DNA of 64,000 nucleotides from Ovis canadensis (GCF_042477335.2 NC_091247.1:230336001-230400000), one strand, 5' to 3'. Shown: positions 35,846-48,799, numbered from the stretch's first letter. Made by a program: numbers and translations. The notes: generated by a model from the sequence alone, not told the origin.

Positions 35846-37443
35846 TCCAACTGTCGTCTGCACATCTCCAGACGCCTGGGCACACAGATCCGGATCCCAG
35901 GGACACCCCTCCTACAGGCGGGACCACTGCGAGGGGCGGGTGGGAAAGTGGGTCTTCACTTGGCCCTCGCATCCTGTCCACAGAGGGTCTTTGGGTGGAA
36001 AGCCCTCCTTCTGGAGACCGGTGTGGGTTTGGTTGTTGTTTTTTTTATTGTTTCCCTAACACTTTGTATTGTGTCCATCTGGGAAGATTTGTTGTCTGAC
36101 TTCTTCAGGAGGGTCCTGAGGCTTAGACGGTTGGGGACCCACCTTTCCTGCTGGGCCCCGGTCAAGGCTGCATCTCCATCAGACGTTGCTGGGTCTCCTC
36201 TTGAGGCGGTTGGTTCCACACCCGAACTCCATCGCAGATGCCGAGGAACAGGAGCCACACCCTGGGGACGAGCTCAGCGTCTTCCCAAATCCTCAGCCAG
36301 GTTCGTTCCCCTTCATCCTCCCATCCCGAGTGGACCTTGCCATCCATGGACCTGCAACCAGCCTGGACCCAGACACCCTGCAGACCCCGCTCAGTGGTCA
36401 CACTGGCGCTGATGACGTCCGATGTTCCCCAGTGAACGTGCGCGTTTCCTTCCCAAATCCTGGCGCACAGCCCCACCTTTGAGCTCACCATGCCCCCACC
36501 ATGGACACATCTCTGTCCTTCAGGGGTCCCGCGGGGCCTTCAGAGAACCTGCAGCCCGGCAGAGCAGACACAGCTGAGGCACTCGGGGAGCATCTGCTGG
36601 GTTTGTTTCCGCATCAGGGACGTCTGTCCAGTAGGATAATGCCTGGACCACCCCTCAGATCCTCTGCCAGAAAGAACGAGACGTCAGGGGCAAACTAGTC
36701 CCCTACTCAGAGGCCAGCCTGAGAGCCGGGAGGGTCTCCATGGGCCGGACCAGTGGCCCTTCACTCTTCCTTGGATGGAGCCTGCATCCTGGCCCACCCC
36801 TGCCAGTCCCCAGGGCTTCCCACCATCACCCCACTTCAGACCTCACAGTTCTGTTATTTTTTACACTTGCTGTGACACATTGATTCTCTCCATTCTGTGC
36901 CTTTGCACGTCTTTTGTCTCCTGCACAGAAAAGCTGTCTGGGGAGCTGGTCAAAGCCACTTCGGATCCCAAGGGGCAAGCACACAACATGTATAGGTTTT
37001 CACCATTTGGTGCTGAAAACATCGCTGGTCCGAAGTTGATGTGTGCTGCCAGCCATGGACAGCAGCCGCGTGACCCAGACATTTCCACCTGCTGAGTTGC
37101 TGGCGACATTTGACATCCAAAGAGAAAGAGGCTCCTCCCGCCTCTGCTGCTGCTGGGGGCAGGGATCTGAGTGTCAGGATTTGTTTCCAGGGAAAGATCC
37201 CAGGGCCCAGGGGCATCCGGAACGGGCCTCTCCTCTTAGCTGCCAGGCAGGGCGACTGATCCTGGCTGATTCTTCTTCTGATTGAAACAGATTAGGGTTC
37301 TCAGCTGGTTTCTGGTCTTTGCAGTGAAAACCCAGCACACAGGCTCTGCCAGCACGAGGCTGTGTGAAGTGAACCCCAGCCCCCCCCCCCGCTCCCGCCC
37401 TTGACGAGGCCGCGATGCCGCGCGGTCCTGACAGGCCATCTGA
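35846..37443. other. Intergenic DNA, nothing identified
   Basis: Moderately GC-rich, no repeat or gene recognised. A C-run lies at about 37380-37391. Confidence 0.35.
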
Positions 37444-37650
37444 CACGTGCATGCTGGGTCGCTTCAGTAGCGTCCAACTCTTTGCGACCTCATGGACTGT
37501 AGCCCACCAGGCTCCTCTGTCCATGGGATGACCCAGGCAAGAATACTGCAGTGGGTTGCCATTTCCTTCTCTGGGGGATCTTCCTGACCCAGGGATCAAA
37601 CCTGGGTCACCGACACTGCAGCCAGATTCTTTAGTGTCTGAGCCACTTCA
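37444..37650 (-). mobile_element. Bov-tA SINE, antisense
   Basis: 'gggtcgcttcagtagcgtcc' tail, 'caggcaagaatactgcagtg', 'ctgacccagggatcaaacct', and 'tctttagtgtctgagccact' toward the head, which is cut short. Confidence 0.92.
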
Positions 37651-39234
37651 GTGGATTAATTTAGTGTATCAAAGCACAGAAAAGATGTTGAAACCTGTAG
37701 ATTCGGGTGTGGGAAATATGGGGCAGCCTCGTCACGAGGGCCGAGGAGACTCAAAAACACCAAGACGGAGAACAAGACCCCCAGCTGGCCGCCAGCACCG
37801 TTGCTCCTGCTTCCCAGAGAGGAGCGTGCTTTCTTCATGGGATATTGTGTCTTCAGTGAGTCTAGTAATGAAATTTTTAAAAACCCAGTGACGTTGATCC
37901 AAATTTTGGCTAGGAAGCCTATTAAAATCGATAACAGCAGCCTAATGCATTCTAAGGCATGGGCACCGGAGATGATAAATCTTGGAAATTTGCATTGTAT
38001 AAAAATGTTTTAGTCAATGGTTTTGTAGTCAGGAAGATTCTCTGACTCTCTGATTGGCTGCTCCGGTGCAGAAGACTAAAGATGAGCACTGTCGGACGCA
38101 TGCGGATCTCCAGGGAAGTGTCTGAAGTGGAGAACGGCTTTCTTGTTCGGCTCTTGAGCATTCACTTTAATGACTTAGTACCATTTACTGTTTGGAATCT
38201 GCAGCCCCGTAGGCACAGAGGCCGTGCCAGGCATGGAGCCACAGGCCCCGCCCTCCTGCCCACTGTCTCCAGCACAGGAGACGAGCAAGGGGTGGAGGCT
38301 GACGGTGCGAGAAAGGGTTCCCATCAGCGACTCTCCACCATCCGTGCCTGGGAGTCTCCACCCTCTCACCTGCCCCTCCCTGAGTCCCCGCAGGGCCTGG
38401 ATGCTCGGCCTTGGCAGACCTGCTTGGTGTGCATCCTGTTCTCTGCTCCAGCTGCAGTGGGTGCCCTTCCTCGGAAGGAAAGGCTGAGGTCCCCTTCCTT
38501 GGGCTCTCCTCCTGGAGGACATGCAGTTTTCCTGATTACTGTCACCAGGCCACAAAGGTGACATTGTCTGTGATGACCGGTGTCTGAAAGTCCATCAGAA
38601 AAGGCGAAACTCCAGGACGAGGAGAGTGGCTCACTTTATCCAGACCGCAGGTGGTCCTAGGATGAGAGGAAGGCGAGGGCACACAGGGGCCTCTGCCTCG
38701 CCTCTTCCTGGCCCAGGCGCAGAATTGCAGCTGATGCCCATCCTTCCGAAGCCAGCTGGCCAGGACACACACCTTTTCTGTGCTGGAAGCCTCTGCTCCC
38801 TCCTCCAGGGCTGGCCCAGGGAGGTCTTCAGAGGCTGCTAGGATGCCCAGCACCCCTGATACACAAGCCCACCTGGTGATGTCAGTTTTCACCTGATCCT
38901 CCATGGAAGGACCTTCCCCAGAGGACACAGAAATGTCTCCACCACCCCTGGGCTGGTGTGTGTGTGCCCACAGCACATCCAGGCTGCACATCGCCGCCCC
39001 AGATGGCCTGCCCTGGCCCAGCCCTATTGGCATGTCCTCCCCAGCAACTGCTGGCATCTTGCTTTCTTTGACCTCACCTACAACAATCATAATTATGGAG
39101 GGTTTGGTGCTGACCTGTTTGCTCCTTGTGTCCTGGTCTCTGACTTAAGTGTGGATTCCTGGGAGTGGGCACAGATCTCTCCTGAATTGCAGTGCCAGCG
39201 TCTAACTCAGGGCACAGCTAAGAGGTGGGGTGAC
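37651..39234. other. Intergenic DNA with an AT-rich island
   Basis: 37830-38200 is AT-balanced; the rest is GC-rich. No gene or repeat recognised. Confidence 0.35.
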
Positions 39235-39442
39235 TGCTAACGAGCGTGGGGATTCTTCTCCAGGGTGAAAATATTCTGGAATGAGATAGTAGTAATGATA
39301 GCCCAACAGGGAAGCCTGGCATACTATAGTCCATGGGGTCACGAAGAGTTGGGCACAACTTAGTGACTGAAAAACAACAAGATATCCCACCTCTGTGAAT
39401 GTGCTAAAACTGCTGAATTGTATGCTTTGCTGAATTGTAACA
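39235..39442 (+). mobile_element. L1M 3' UTR end, sense
   Basis: The words 'gggtgaaaatattctggaat', GAGATAGTAGTAATGATAG and 'ctgctgaattgtatgctttg' follow the order of the terminal 3' UTR of old L1 elements. It is split by a short SINE fragment. Confidence 0.65.
39307..39380 (+). mobile_element. Terminal Bov-A/BovB fragment, sense
   Basis: Only the last 70 bp or so remain: 'gaagcctggcatactatagt', 'tcacgaagagttgggcacaa', ending 'agtgactgaa'. It sits within the L1M 3' UTR. Confidence 0.8.
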
Positions 39443-41120
39443 TCAGTTCAGTTCAGTCACTCAGTCAAGTCCAACTCTTTGTGACCCCATGGACTGCAGC
39501 ACACCAGGGCCCCCTGTCCATCACCAACTCCCGGAGCTTGCTCAAACTCATGTCCATTGAGTCAGTGATGCCATCCAACCATCTCATCCTCTGTTGTCCC
39601 TTTCTCCTCCTGCCCTCAATCTTTCCCAGCATCAGGGTTTTTTCCAATGAGTCAGCTCTCTGCATCAGGTGGCCAAAGTATTAGAGCTTCAACTTTAGCA
39701 CCAGTCCCTTCAATGAATATTCAGGACTGATTTCCTTTAGGATGGACTGGTTGGATCTCCTTGCAGTTCAAGGGACTCTCAAGAGACTTCTCTAACACCA
39801 CAGCTTGAAAGCATCAATTCTTCAGTGCTCAGCCTTCTTTATGGTCCAACTCTCACAAGCATACACAACTAATGGAAAACCATAGCTTTGACTGTACAGA
39901 ACTTTGTTGGCAAAGTAATGTCTCTGTTTTTAAATATGCTATCTAGGTCGGTCATAGCTTTTCTTCCAAGGAGCAACCATCTTTTAATTTCATGGCTGCA
40001 GTCACCATCTGCAGTGATTTTGGAGCCCAAGAAAATGAAGTCTCTCACTGTTTCCATTGTTTCCCCATCTATTTGCCATGAAGTGATGGGCCCAGATACC
40101 ATGATCTTAGTTTTCTGAATGTTGAGTTTTAAGCCAGCTTTTTCACTCTCCTCTTTCACTTTCATCAAGAGGCTCTTTAGTTCTTTGCTTTCTGCCATAA
40201 GGGTGGTGTCATCTGCATATTTGAGATTATTGATATTTCTCCCGGCAATCTTGATTTCAGCTTGTGCTTCTTCCAGTCTAGCGTTTCTCATGATGTACTC
40301 TGCATAGAAGTTAAATAAGCAGGGTGACAATATACAGTCTTGATGTACTCCTTTTCCTATTTGGAACCAGTCTGTTGTTCCATGTCCAGTTCTAACTGTT
40401 GCTTCCTGACCTGCATATGGATTTTTCAGGAGACAGATAAGGTGGTCTTGTATTCCCATCTCTTTCAGAATTTTCCAGTTTGTTGTGATCCACACAGTCG
40501 AAGGCTTTGACATAGTCAATAAAGCAGAAATAGATGTTTTTCTGGAACTCTCTTGGTTTTTCAATGATCCAAAGGGTGTTGGCAACTTGATCTCTGGTTC
40601 CTCTGCCTATTCTAAAACCAGCTTGAAGTTCTTGGTTTGTGTAGATTTGAAGCCTGGCTTGGAAAATTTTGTGCATTACTTTACTAGCATGTGAGATGAG
40701 TGCAATTCTGCAGTAATTTGAACATTCTTTGGCATTGCCTTTCTTTGGGAATGGAATGGAAACTGACCTTTTCCAGTCCTGTAGTCACTGCTGAGTTTTC
40801 CAGATTTGCTGGCATACTGAGTACAGCACTTTCACAGTGTCATCTTTCAAGATTTGAAAGAGCTCCACTGGAATTCCATCACCTGCACTAGCTTTGTTCG
40901 TAGTGATGCTTCCTAAGGCCCACTTGACTCCACAGTCCAGGATGTCTGGCTCTAGGTGAGTGATCACACCACTGTGGTTATCTGGGTCGTGAAGACCTGT
41001 TTTGCACGGCTCTTCTGTGTATTCTTGCCACCTCTTCTTGATATCTTCCGCTTCTGTAGGAGCCATGCCATCTCTGCCCTTTATTGAGCCCATCTTGGCA
41101 TGAAATGGTCCCTTGGTATA
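39443..41120 (-). mobile_element. BovB LINE, antisense, about 1.7 kb
   Basis: This is the longest BovB in the window. The 3' end lies at 39443 ('cagttcagttcagtcactca'); the 5' truncation point is at about 41120. It includes most of the reverse transcriptase coding region, annotated separately. BovB belongs to the RTE clade, horizontally acquired in ruminant ancestry (established knowledge), and drives the Bov-A/Bov-tA SINEs that share its 3' tail. Confidence 0.95.
39869..41093 (-). pseudogene. Broken BovB reverse transcriptase
   Basis: RTE-type reverse transcriptase, which would copy BovB RNA into the genome by target-primed reverse transcription. It survives as three open pieces in different frames: 41093-40785 (102 codons), 40676-40392 (94 codons) and 40585-39869 (238 codons). 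The second holds the palm motif FIDYVKAFD (residues 52-60), with the first catalytic aspartate. The third holds the YADD catalytic box (residues 123-126; bases 40208-40219) and a KGVHQDCILSP block in which a glycine usual in the family is aspartate. Frameshifts near 40480 and between 40676 and 40785 separate the motifs. The 5' part, including the endonuclease domain, is absent. Non-functional. Confidence 0.93.
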
Positions 41121-41324
41121 TTTACACTACTAGACCCACCCTTTGAAATTGGTGAAATGAGCTCTTCAAACAGAAAGGAAACGGCAAGCCAAGGAAGCTT
41201 GGAGCAGTAAGAAGAGTAGAAGTATGGGTGCCTGGAACTTTATGAATATGAGTTGATTAAACAAAAATGATAAATCTTTCAATAGTCAAAACTATGACAT
41301 TAAAAGTGATGAAGATAAGAGGAC

Positions 41325-41354
41325 CTTACGACGTCAGCTCTTTAAACTTTGTTT
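41325..41354. repeat. Left arm of a 30-bp perfect inverted repeat
   Basis: Exact reverse complement of 41974-42003, 619 bp away. The right arm fits the expected L1M order (it follows 'cacatcctgggcc'), so this left arm is the displaced copy. Confidence 0.95.
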
Positions 41355-41973
41355 AAAGATAGTGAGAATTCCACACTTTACTTCAAGCTATAAAACGCTG
41401 ATACAGGTAGAGTCACATATGTGCACTGAAATACCCACAGAAACTACTATAAAACTGTACAAAAAGATGCCGTAACACCACCATAAATCAATCTGGAATT
41501 CTGGAATTAATCCGGAAGTTCTAAATATGAACAGATGACTTAGAGGAAAGTTTTAAGCGAGAATGAGATATAAAGGAACAAACAGAAAACATCAAAGTGG
41601 TGTTTAAATTCCAGCTGATCAATGATTACATTAAATGCAAATGGTTTAAATATACACATAAAGAAATGGAGATTTTCAGCGTGAGTAAAAAGAAAACACA
41701 GCCCAACTGTACACTGATCCCAGAAACTCTATATTCAAAGGCATAGAGAAGCCTGCGTAAGAGGACGGAAAAGGACACACCACGCACCATGCAAACATCA
41801 GCTAAGGGGAAAAATGGAGACTCCACAACTAAGAAAATCACTAACAATAATGAGCGGCATCAGACGATCTAAGGATCAGTCTACCAGAAAGACTTGGCCA
41901 TCCCAGACGTGCGCACGCCAAGAAGTGAAGCTTCAAGACTCAGGAGGCGGGAGGGACCACATCCTGGGCCAGA

Positions 41974-42003
41974 AAACAAAGTTTAAAGAGCTGACGTCGT
42001 AAG
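41974..42003. repeat. Right arm of the 30-bp inverted repeat
   Basis: AAACAAAGTTTAAAGAGCTG and the ten following bases, part of the ordinary L1M ORF2 text. Confidence 0.95.
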
Positions 42004-43340
42004 AATGTGCTCTTTGGCCATAAAGGGGTCAAACTAAGACTCAATAACAAAAAATTGTGTAACGGTTAGAAATTAAACAACACAATTTGAAATCATCTAT
42101 AAGTTAAACAGAAAGTCTCCAAATAAATTTAAAAAGACGTAGACCCAAAGGAGATAGAAACACAACATAACAAACCCTGATGCAGTTAAACCAGTGCTGA
42201 GGATGAAATTCGTAATATCGAACGTTCACCTGAGTTACCAGTCAGTAACTGAGACTACCTTAAGGATCTAGAAAAAGAAGCAAACTAAACCCAAAAGCAG
42301 CAGAAGGAAATAAATGATAAGAGGAGAAACCGATGGAATTAAAAGTAGGAAAACAAGAGAGAGAACCAATTACACAGAAATCTGGGTCTTAAAGATATCA
42401 ACGAAATGGATCAATTTTTATCAAGATTGAAAAAAATGCAAGAGTACAAGCATAAAGAACAAAGAATCAATATCAGAAGTGCGGTAGAGGATCTCACTGC
42501 ATATTCGATAGCCTTTCAATATGCAACAAAGGCAAACTACAAAATTTACTCTCAGACATGCAACAACTTAAAACATTAACTCCTTGAAGCTGCAAAGTAT
42601 TACAGTTCAGCCAAGATGAAACAGAAAATCTAAACAGTCCTATAGTTCTTAAACATTATTACATTTGTAATTGAAAAGCTCCTGAGAAAGACATCTCCAG
42701 GCTCCAATAGTTTCACTAGAGAACTCTACAAAATATTTAAAGAAGAATTAATACCAATTTTATGCAACAATTTTGGAAAAAAATAGAAGGGACATGTGGC
42801 ACGCATCTTACGAGGCCAGTAAGACCTTAATACCAAAACCAGACACGGGCAGAGCCACAGCAGCAGCAAAAAACACGGGCCAACAGCTCTCATGAACTTA
42901 AGTGCAAAATACTCAACAAAATATTAGCAAGCTGAATTCAATCAAGTATAAAAACATGTATAAGCCACAATCAAGTGGGATTTCTTCTATGTATGAAACA
43001 TCTGCAAATCAACGTTATCTACCATGTAAAGAAGCCAGAGGAAAAAAAGCATATGATCACATCAGCTGATCCAGAAAAAACATCTGACAATGTACAATGC
43101 CCATTCATGAGAAAAACCCTCAGCAAGTCAGGAACTGAATGGGACTACCTACTGATGAGGAGCGTGTACAGAAAGCCTGCCCCTGGTGTTATATTTAATG
43201 GTGAAATACAGATTGTGTTTCCCTTAACATTGAGAACAAGACCATCATGTCCTCTCTTGTTACTTTCATTCAACATAAACATAGTACTAGAAATGTTAGC
43301 TACTAAAATAAGGCAAGAGGAAAAAGCCTAAAGGCTGGAA

Positions 43341-44308
43341 GTTCAGTTCAGTTCGGTCGCTCAGTCATGTCTGACTCTTTGCGACCCTATGGACTGCAGC
43401 ACGCCAGGCCTCCCTGTCCATCACCAACTCCCAGAGTTTACCCAAACTCATGTCCATTGAGTCGGTGATGCCATCCAAACATCTCATCCTCTGTCGTCCC
43501 CTTCTTCTCCTGCCTTCAATCTTTCCCAGCATCAGAGTCTTTTCAAATGAGTCAGTTATTCGCATCAGGTGGCCAAAGTTTTGGAGTTTCAACTTCAGCA
43601 TCAGTCCTCCCAATGACTATTCAGGACTGATTTCCTTTAGGATGGACTGGTTGGATCTCCTTGCATTCCAAGGGACTCGCAAGAGTCTTCTCCAACACCA
43701 CAGCTCAAAAGCATCAATTCTTCGGTGCTCAGCTTTCTTTATAGTCCAGCTCTCACAACTGTACATGACTACTAGAAAAACCATAGCTGTGACTAGACGG
43801 ACATTTGTCAGCAAAGTAATGTCTCTGTTTTTTAATACACTGGCTAGGTTAGTCATAGCTTTTCTTCCAAGGAGCAACCATCTTTTATTTTCTTGGCTGC
43901 AGTCACCATCTGCAGTGATTTTGGAGGCCAAAAAATAAAGTCTGTCACTGTTGCCCAATCTATTTGCCATGGAGTGATGGGACCAAATGCCATGATCTTT
44001 GTTTTCTGAATGTTGAGCTTTAAGCCAACTTTTTCACTCTCCTCTTTCACTTTCATCAAGAGGCTTTTCGGTTCTTCTTCACTTTCTGCCATGAGGGTGG
44101 TGTCATCTGCATATCTGCAGTTCTGCATTTCCCCTGGTAACCTTGATTCCAGCTTGTGCTTCCTCCAGCCCAGCGTTTCTCATGATGTACTCTGCATATA
44201 AGTTAAATAAGCAGGGTGACAGTATACAGCCTTGACGTGGTCCTTTCCCAAGTTGGAAGCAGTCTGTTGTTCCATGTCCAGTTCTAACTGTTGCTTCCTG
44301 ACCTGCAT
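43341..44308 (-). mobile_element. BovB 3' part, antisense, inserted in the L1M
   Basis: About 970 bp from the 3' terminus (TTCAGTTCAGTTCGGTCGC) to 'gcttcctgacctgcat'. It is flanked by 11-bp near-identical sequences (43330-43340 and 44309-44319, differing by a CT/TC swap), the target-site duplication. A YADD box is still readable on the minus strand inside the 91-codon piece 44128-43853, but stops and indels break the frame. Confidence 0.95.
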
Positions 44309-46038
44309 AAAGGTCGGAAAGGGAGAAATAAAACTATCTCTGCAGATAACACTAATACTTAAAAGTGGAAAAGCCCAAGAAATCTACAAATGTCTCCAGA
44401 ACTAGTGAGTTCAAAAAAGTTTTCAAATACAAGATCAACATAGAAAGATCACTTGAAAATCGATATACTAACAGAGCATGAGGAAATTGAAATGAAAAAC
44501 AATAGCATTTATAATCACTCCAAAAATAATTAGACATCTCATTTCAGCAGATATTTAACAAAACATGTATAGGATCGGGATGCTAAAATTGCTTTAAATG
44601 CAAATGCAGGTATTCAAGGAAGACTGAAATAAATGAAGAGGCAAACTATGGGCTAAACGTAATAAAGACGTCAGTTTCTCTTACCCTCAGTCCACTAATT
44701 GATCTTTAGGTTTAATGCAATTCACAACAAAATTCCAATAGGGTTTCTTGTATACAGGGTCATAGCAATTCTTTATATGGAAACAAGCAGATCTTAGGAT
44801 GGTTAACGTAATCTTGGCAAAGAATACTACAGTGAGGGAAATCTCTCTACCCAACCTTATGACTTATTGTATAGCTACAGTAAACAAAAGACCCTGGTCT
44901 TAGCAAAAGCATAGACACACAGGTCAATAAAACAGAATAAAGCGTCCAGAAACAGGTCCACACAAATATGCTCAAGCGATTTTTGACAAAGATACAAAAG
45001 CAATTAAATAAAGGATCACCTTTTCAACAAATAGTCTGCAGCAAGTGGACATCCGTGGGCAAAAATAATGAATCTAAACTTCAAACCTTGCAAAAAGTTA
45101 ACTCAAAATAGGTCTTAGACTTGTATCTAAAGTGTAAAGTTATAACTCTGTTGTCAAAATAATGGGAAAAAATTTCAGGCTCTATGGTTAGGCAAATAGT
45201 TCTAAAACTTGACACCAAAAGAACTATCCAAAAAGGAAAAACTGATCAACTAAATTTGCCCCGAATGTAAAGATGCTCAATTTCATTAGATTTCAGGGAA
45301 ATCAAAATAAAACCACAATGAGACACCACTATGCACTTACTGGAAATAAACAAGTGGTAAGGTCAAATGCTGATGGGACTGCAGACAAATAAAAGCACTC
45401 CCGATTTTACAGTTTCTTTAAAAACTAAGTATGCAATTACCAAACTACCTAGCGATTACACTCATGAGCATTTATCCTAGAGAAAAATTAGTATGATAGC
45501 AGATTTGTAATAGCCAGAAAATAAAACAGCGCGCCCTTCAATGAGCTGATGGTTAGACTAACTGTAGTTCATCCAGACTGTGGCAAAGCACTAAGAATAA
45601 AAAAAGAACCGGTGATACCCAACAACACGGATGGATCTCTAGGGAATTATGCTGAGTAGAAATGTTCTCTCCCAAGAGGGTTCTTGTGGTATGAGTCCAT
45701 TAATGCCATTAGATGGAAAAATTTCAGAAACAGAGGACAGATTGGTGCCTGCCAGGGGTTAGGAATGGATGGAGATGTAGTAGTTATAAAAAGTCAGCGG
45801 AAGGGATCTTTGTGAAGAACTCGTCAGTGTCTGGACGGTGGTAATGAAAACACATACCTATCCGGGTGATAAACGCATACAGAACTAAACACACGCAGAA
45901 ATTCAAGCCAGCCTGGGGAAACTGGATGGCTTTGCTGACCTATATTGATATCAATATATTACATTATGGTTTTGTAGAATGCTACCATTGAGAGAGACTG
46001 GGCAAAGGGTACAAGGGTTCTCTATCTTAAAACTGCAT

Positions 46039-46098
46039 GAAAATCTACATTATCTTAATAAAAAATTTGAAAATCTACATTATCTTAATAAAAAATTT
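46039..46098 (+). repeat. Exact 30-bp tandem duplication at the L1M 3' end
   Basis: GAAAATCTACATTATCTTAA plus ten bases is present twice, with no mismatch, at the very end of the old L1. Confidence 0.95.
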
Positions 46099-48375
46099 GT
46101 GTGTAAATTTTTACCGTTATCATCAGAATCAGCTGCCACACCAAGTAGTCTCAGATTCAGCGTGCTGAGCACAGACCATGGCGAGAGGCAGGGGAGAGTC
46201 GTGCTGGGCCAGGGCTGCGGCGTGGAGACCTGCATGTTGGTGGGGATGAGGTGAAACAAAATCGTGTGTCCAAGAGTCCTGATCAGTGGTGATGTGCACC
46301 TTTCGCCCTCTGAGACTTTTACCTGGGGGCAGGTTTGTCCTGATGGCACCAGGGGAGGGTCTCCGCCAGAGTCAGGGTCTGGGAGTACAGGTGGAAATTT
46401 GAAATGGGACTCTCCCCATTGGCCCCACATGGTCAGCAGCTGTCCTGAACCAGGAGAGTGATGTCTGTCACACATGCTCGCAGACGCCCCTCCCTTCTCC
46501 CTGGTGATGTCCGCGGATGCCCCCTCCCTCCTCCCCGGTGCTGCCCGTGGACACCCCTCCCTCCTGCCCACAGCAGGGCGGGGCTGATGCCCCAGGGCCT
46601 CCCTGGCCGGAGCCTAGTCCAGGTATTGGCTCCAGAACTTCCAGCCAAACTTCCTCCCTCTGCTTCTGGTATGGAATTTTCCAGAGAAGCTGAGGGGTTT
46701 GGGGGCGAGCACTCTGCCCTGTCTCTCCAGGGGTGCCCAGCTCCCACCACCATCAGCAAGCAGGCCCAGCAGCCCTCCTGCCTCTAACCTGTCACGTTGT
46801 GGACTTTCCCACACGACTGTCTCATTTCGCTAATTAGAAGAACCTGCTTTCCCTGGGTCTGCGAGCAGCACCCGGAGGAGGCCGGAACTCTGAGCGCAAG
46901 GGAACCTCTGAGATGGGTAAGGTAAGGTGCAGCCTCAGGCTCTGGGAAGAACCTCGAAGCCCTGACTTGGGTCCGATAGTGTGGCGCCCAAGGGCTGGGT
47001 GGTTCTGATGGATCAGGCTGGCGGTCCTGGTGTCTCGGGAGGACAGCCTCCCTCTGGGCACCGGCTCTGCCATCCCATCTTGGAGATGCTGCCTTGGGGC
47101 CTCAGGGCTGGGGGGCCTTGCCGGCAGCACACGACCTGGGAGGGAGACGACGGAGGCGGGGTGCTCCGGCCTGTGACAAAGGCCCCCTGCCCTCAGCAGG
47201 GTTGGCGCACCGCCGGCCCCTCTAACCGGGATGCTGCCCATGTGTTTCAGCAGGGCATGGGCCTGCTCCTGCATCTGCCACGGGTTCTCATCCCCGACTG
47301 CGCCCCGGTGCTGTGCTCTATGAATCCTCCCTTGTCTTGTGCTAAATCCCGTGGAAGAGTGTATCAGGAACACACGGGAACACCGCGGCAGCCCCCAGGG
47401 GCCGGGCACGAGCAGGGTTACACTCTTCTGTCCACGGTCCAGAATGCACCTGTGGCTACGTGGCTACCATCCGGACACGTGGGAGCAGGAGGCAGGGACG
47501 CAGCCCCTGCACCACCCGTTTGTCTGCCAGTGGTGAGGCCCTGCACCCCACCCCACCCCAGGTGGCTGTACGCTGGGCTCCAGGACTTCAGGCCAGCCGG
47601 CAGGGTGGCCTCTGGTCCAGGAAGTAGGTACAGGTGAGGCGCTCAGTGCATGTCTGTCCCTGGAGTGAATGCATCCAGTCAGCCAGCTGCCAGTCCACAG
47701 CGTCTCCTGATTCTTACTCTAACCCCTCTGCTCAGGACCGTCTCCACAACCCAAACTTAAAGTGAGAAGACAGACGACCCAGATCAGCTGTCACAGGACC
47801 CAGAGGTCACAGTGTCAATCTCCCGCTGTTCAAGTGATGAGGAAAGTCGGACCCCTCCGGGATCGCCCTCACACAATGGGATGCTGGCCTCAGGGGATGT
47901 CTCGGGGTGCTGGTCCTGTGCAGCCAGAGCTGGGGGGTGTCTCCCAGTGGGAGTGGCCATGGTACCGTATTAGCCCAAGTAGGGTTTCAGCATCCCTTAG
48001 CGCTTGACCCTTTATCCCAGGCTTTCCTCACAGGCTGACACGCCCAAGGGGACAGAAAGGAGCTCATTCCTCGGGCGTGTTTATTTTTTGTTTTTTGGGC
48101 TCAAACTGTTGACAGCTTTTAAGTCCAAATTCCAGTTTTCTCCATCAGTTAGTTCCCTGTGCAAAGATGTAAAAGAGGTTTGTAAGACTCTTTAGGGGAA
48201 ATATATTTATATATAAAACATCACCAAAGGACACAAAAGCCCTTGAGGATAGAAAAGTGAGCACACAGAGACACAGCCCATGTGGCGTGAACGTTGGCAG
48301 TGGAGGGGGGATGGGCAGGTGACCATATGCTGGACAATGGGCTCCTCAAACGGAAAAAAATAAAATTGATCTTTT
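46099..48375. other. GC-rich intergenic DNA, nothing identified
   Basis: Frames up to 218 codons (plus strand 46981-47637) have no recognisable domain. 46480-46560 carries three related 'tgtccgcggatgccccctcc'-like half repeats. Confidence 0.35.
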
Positions 48376-48640
48376 GTTGTTCCATAGCTAAGTCATGCCC
48401 GACTCTTTGCGACCCCATGAATCGCAGCATGCCAGGCCTCCCTGTCCATCACCAACTCCCGGAGCTTCCTCAAACTCATGACCATCGAGTCGGTGATGCC
48501 ATCCAACCATCTCATCCTCTGTTGTCCCCTTCTCCCCCTGTCCTCAGTCTTTCCCAGCATCAGGATCTTTTCCAGTGAGTCGGCTCTTCCCATCAGTTGG
48601 CTCATCCCAAAAATTGGAGCGTCAGCCTCAGCATCATTCA
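48376..48640 (-). mobile_element. BovB 3' fragment, antisense
   Basis: 'gttgttccatagctaagtca' to 'gcgtcagcctcagcatcatt'. 5' truncated. Confidence 0.92.
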
Positions 48641-48799
48641 AATGCACTGAATGACGTCCCTGGGAAACAAGAGGCTGAGAAGACCTGCAGGAGATGCTGC
48701 GGTGCCTGTGGCTGGTACGGGGTGATGCTCAGAGCACCGAAAACCGCACAAGGAAGTGAGCTGAAGACAGACAGCTGAACAAAGCTCCAGCCAAGGGGA

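Larger units (their letters stand above)
41150..46098 (+). mobile_element. Long decayed L1M, sense, ORF2 to 3' end
   Basis: Almost 4 kb of old L1 after removing the BovB at 43341-44308. Landmarks in order are: 'ctcttcaaacagaaaggaaa' (41160), 'aaatgcaaatggtttaaata' (41634), 'cacatcctgggccagaaaac' (41958), 'gaaattaaacaacacaattt' (42070), the RT region near 42975-43331 (a 118-codon open piece resembling ORF2) and the 3' UTR ('gtgcctgccaggggttagga' at 45745). The FADD catalytic box that should follow the BovB (about 44335-44355) is destroyed by a small deletion and substitutions. It ends in AATAAAAAATTT text. A pseudogene with no function. Confidence 0.88.

Noticed and set aside
36775..37095. 106-codon frame with a hydrophobic Cys/Leu stretch, suggesting a small membrane protein
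   Set aside because: Single frame of moderate length with no supporting similarity, splice context or promoter; chance is likelier.
39869..40585. Possible active reverse transcriptase
   Set aside because: The catalytic YADD box is present, but the 5' end and endonuclease domain are missing and frameshifts separate the RT motifs.
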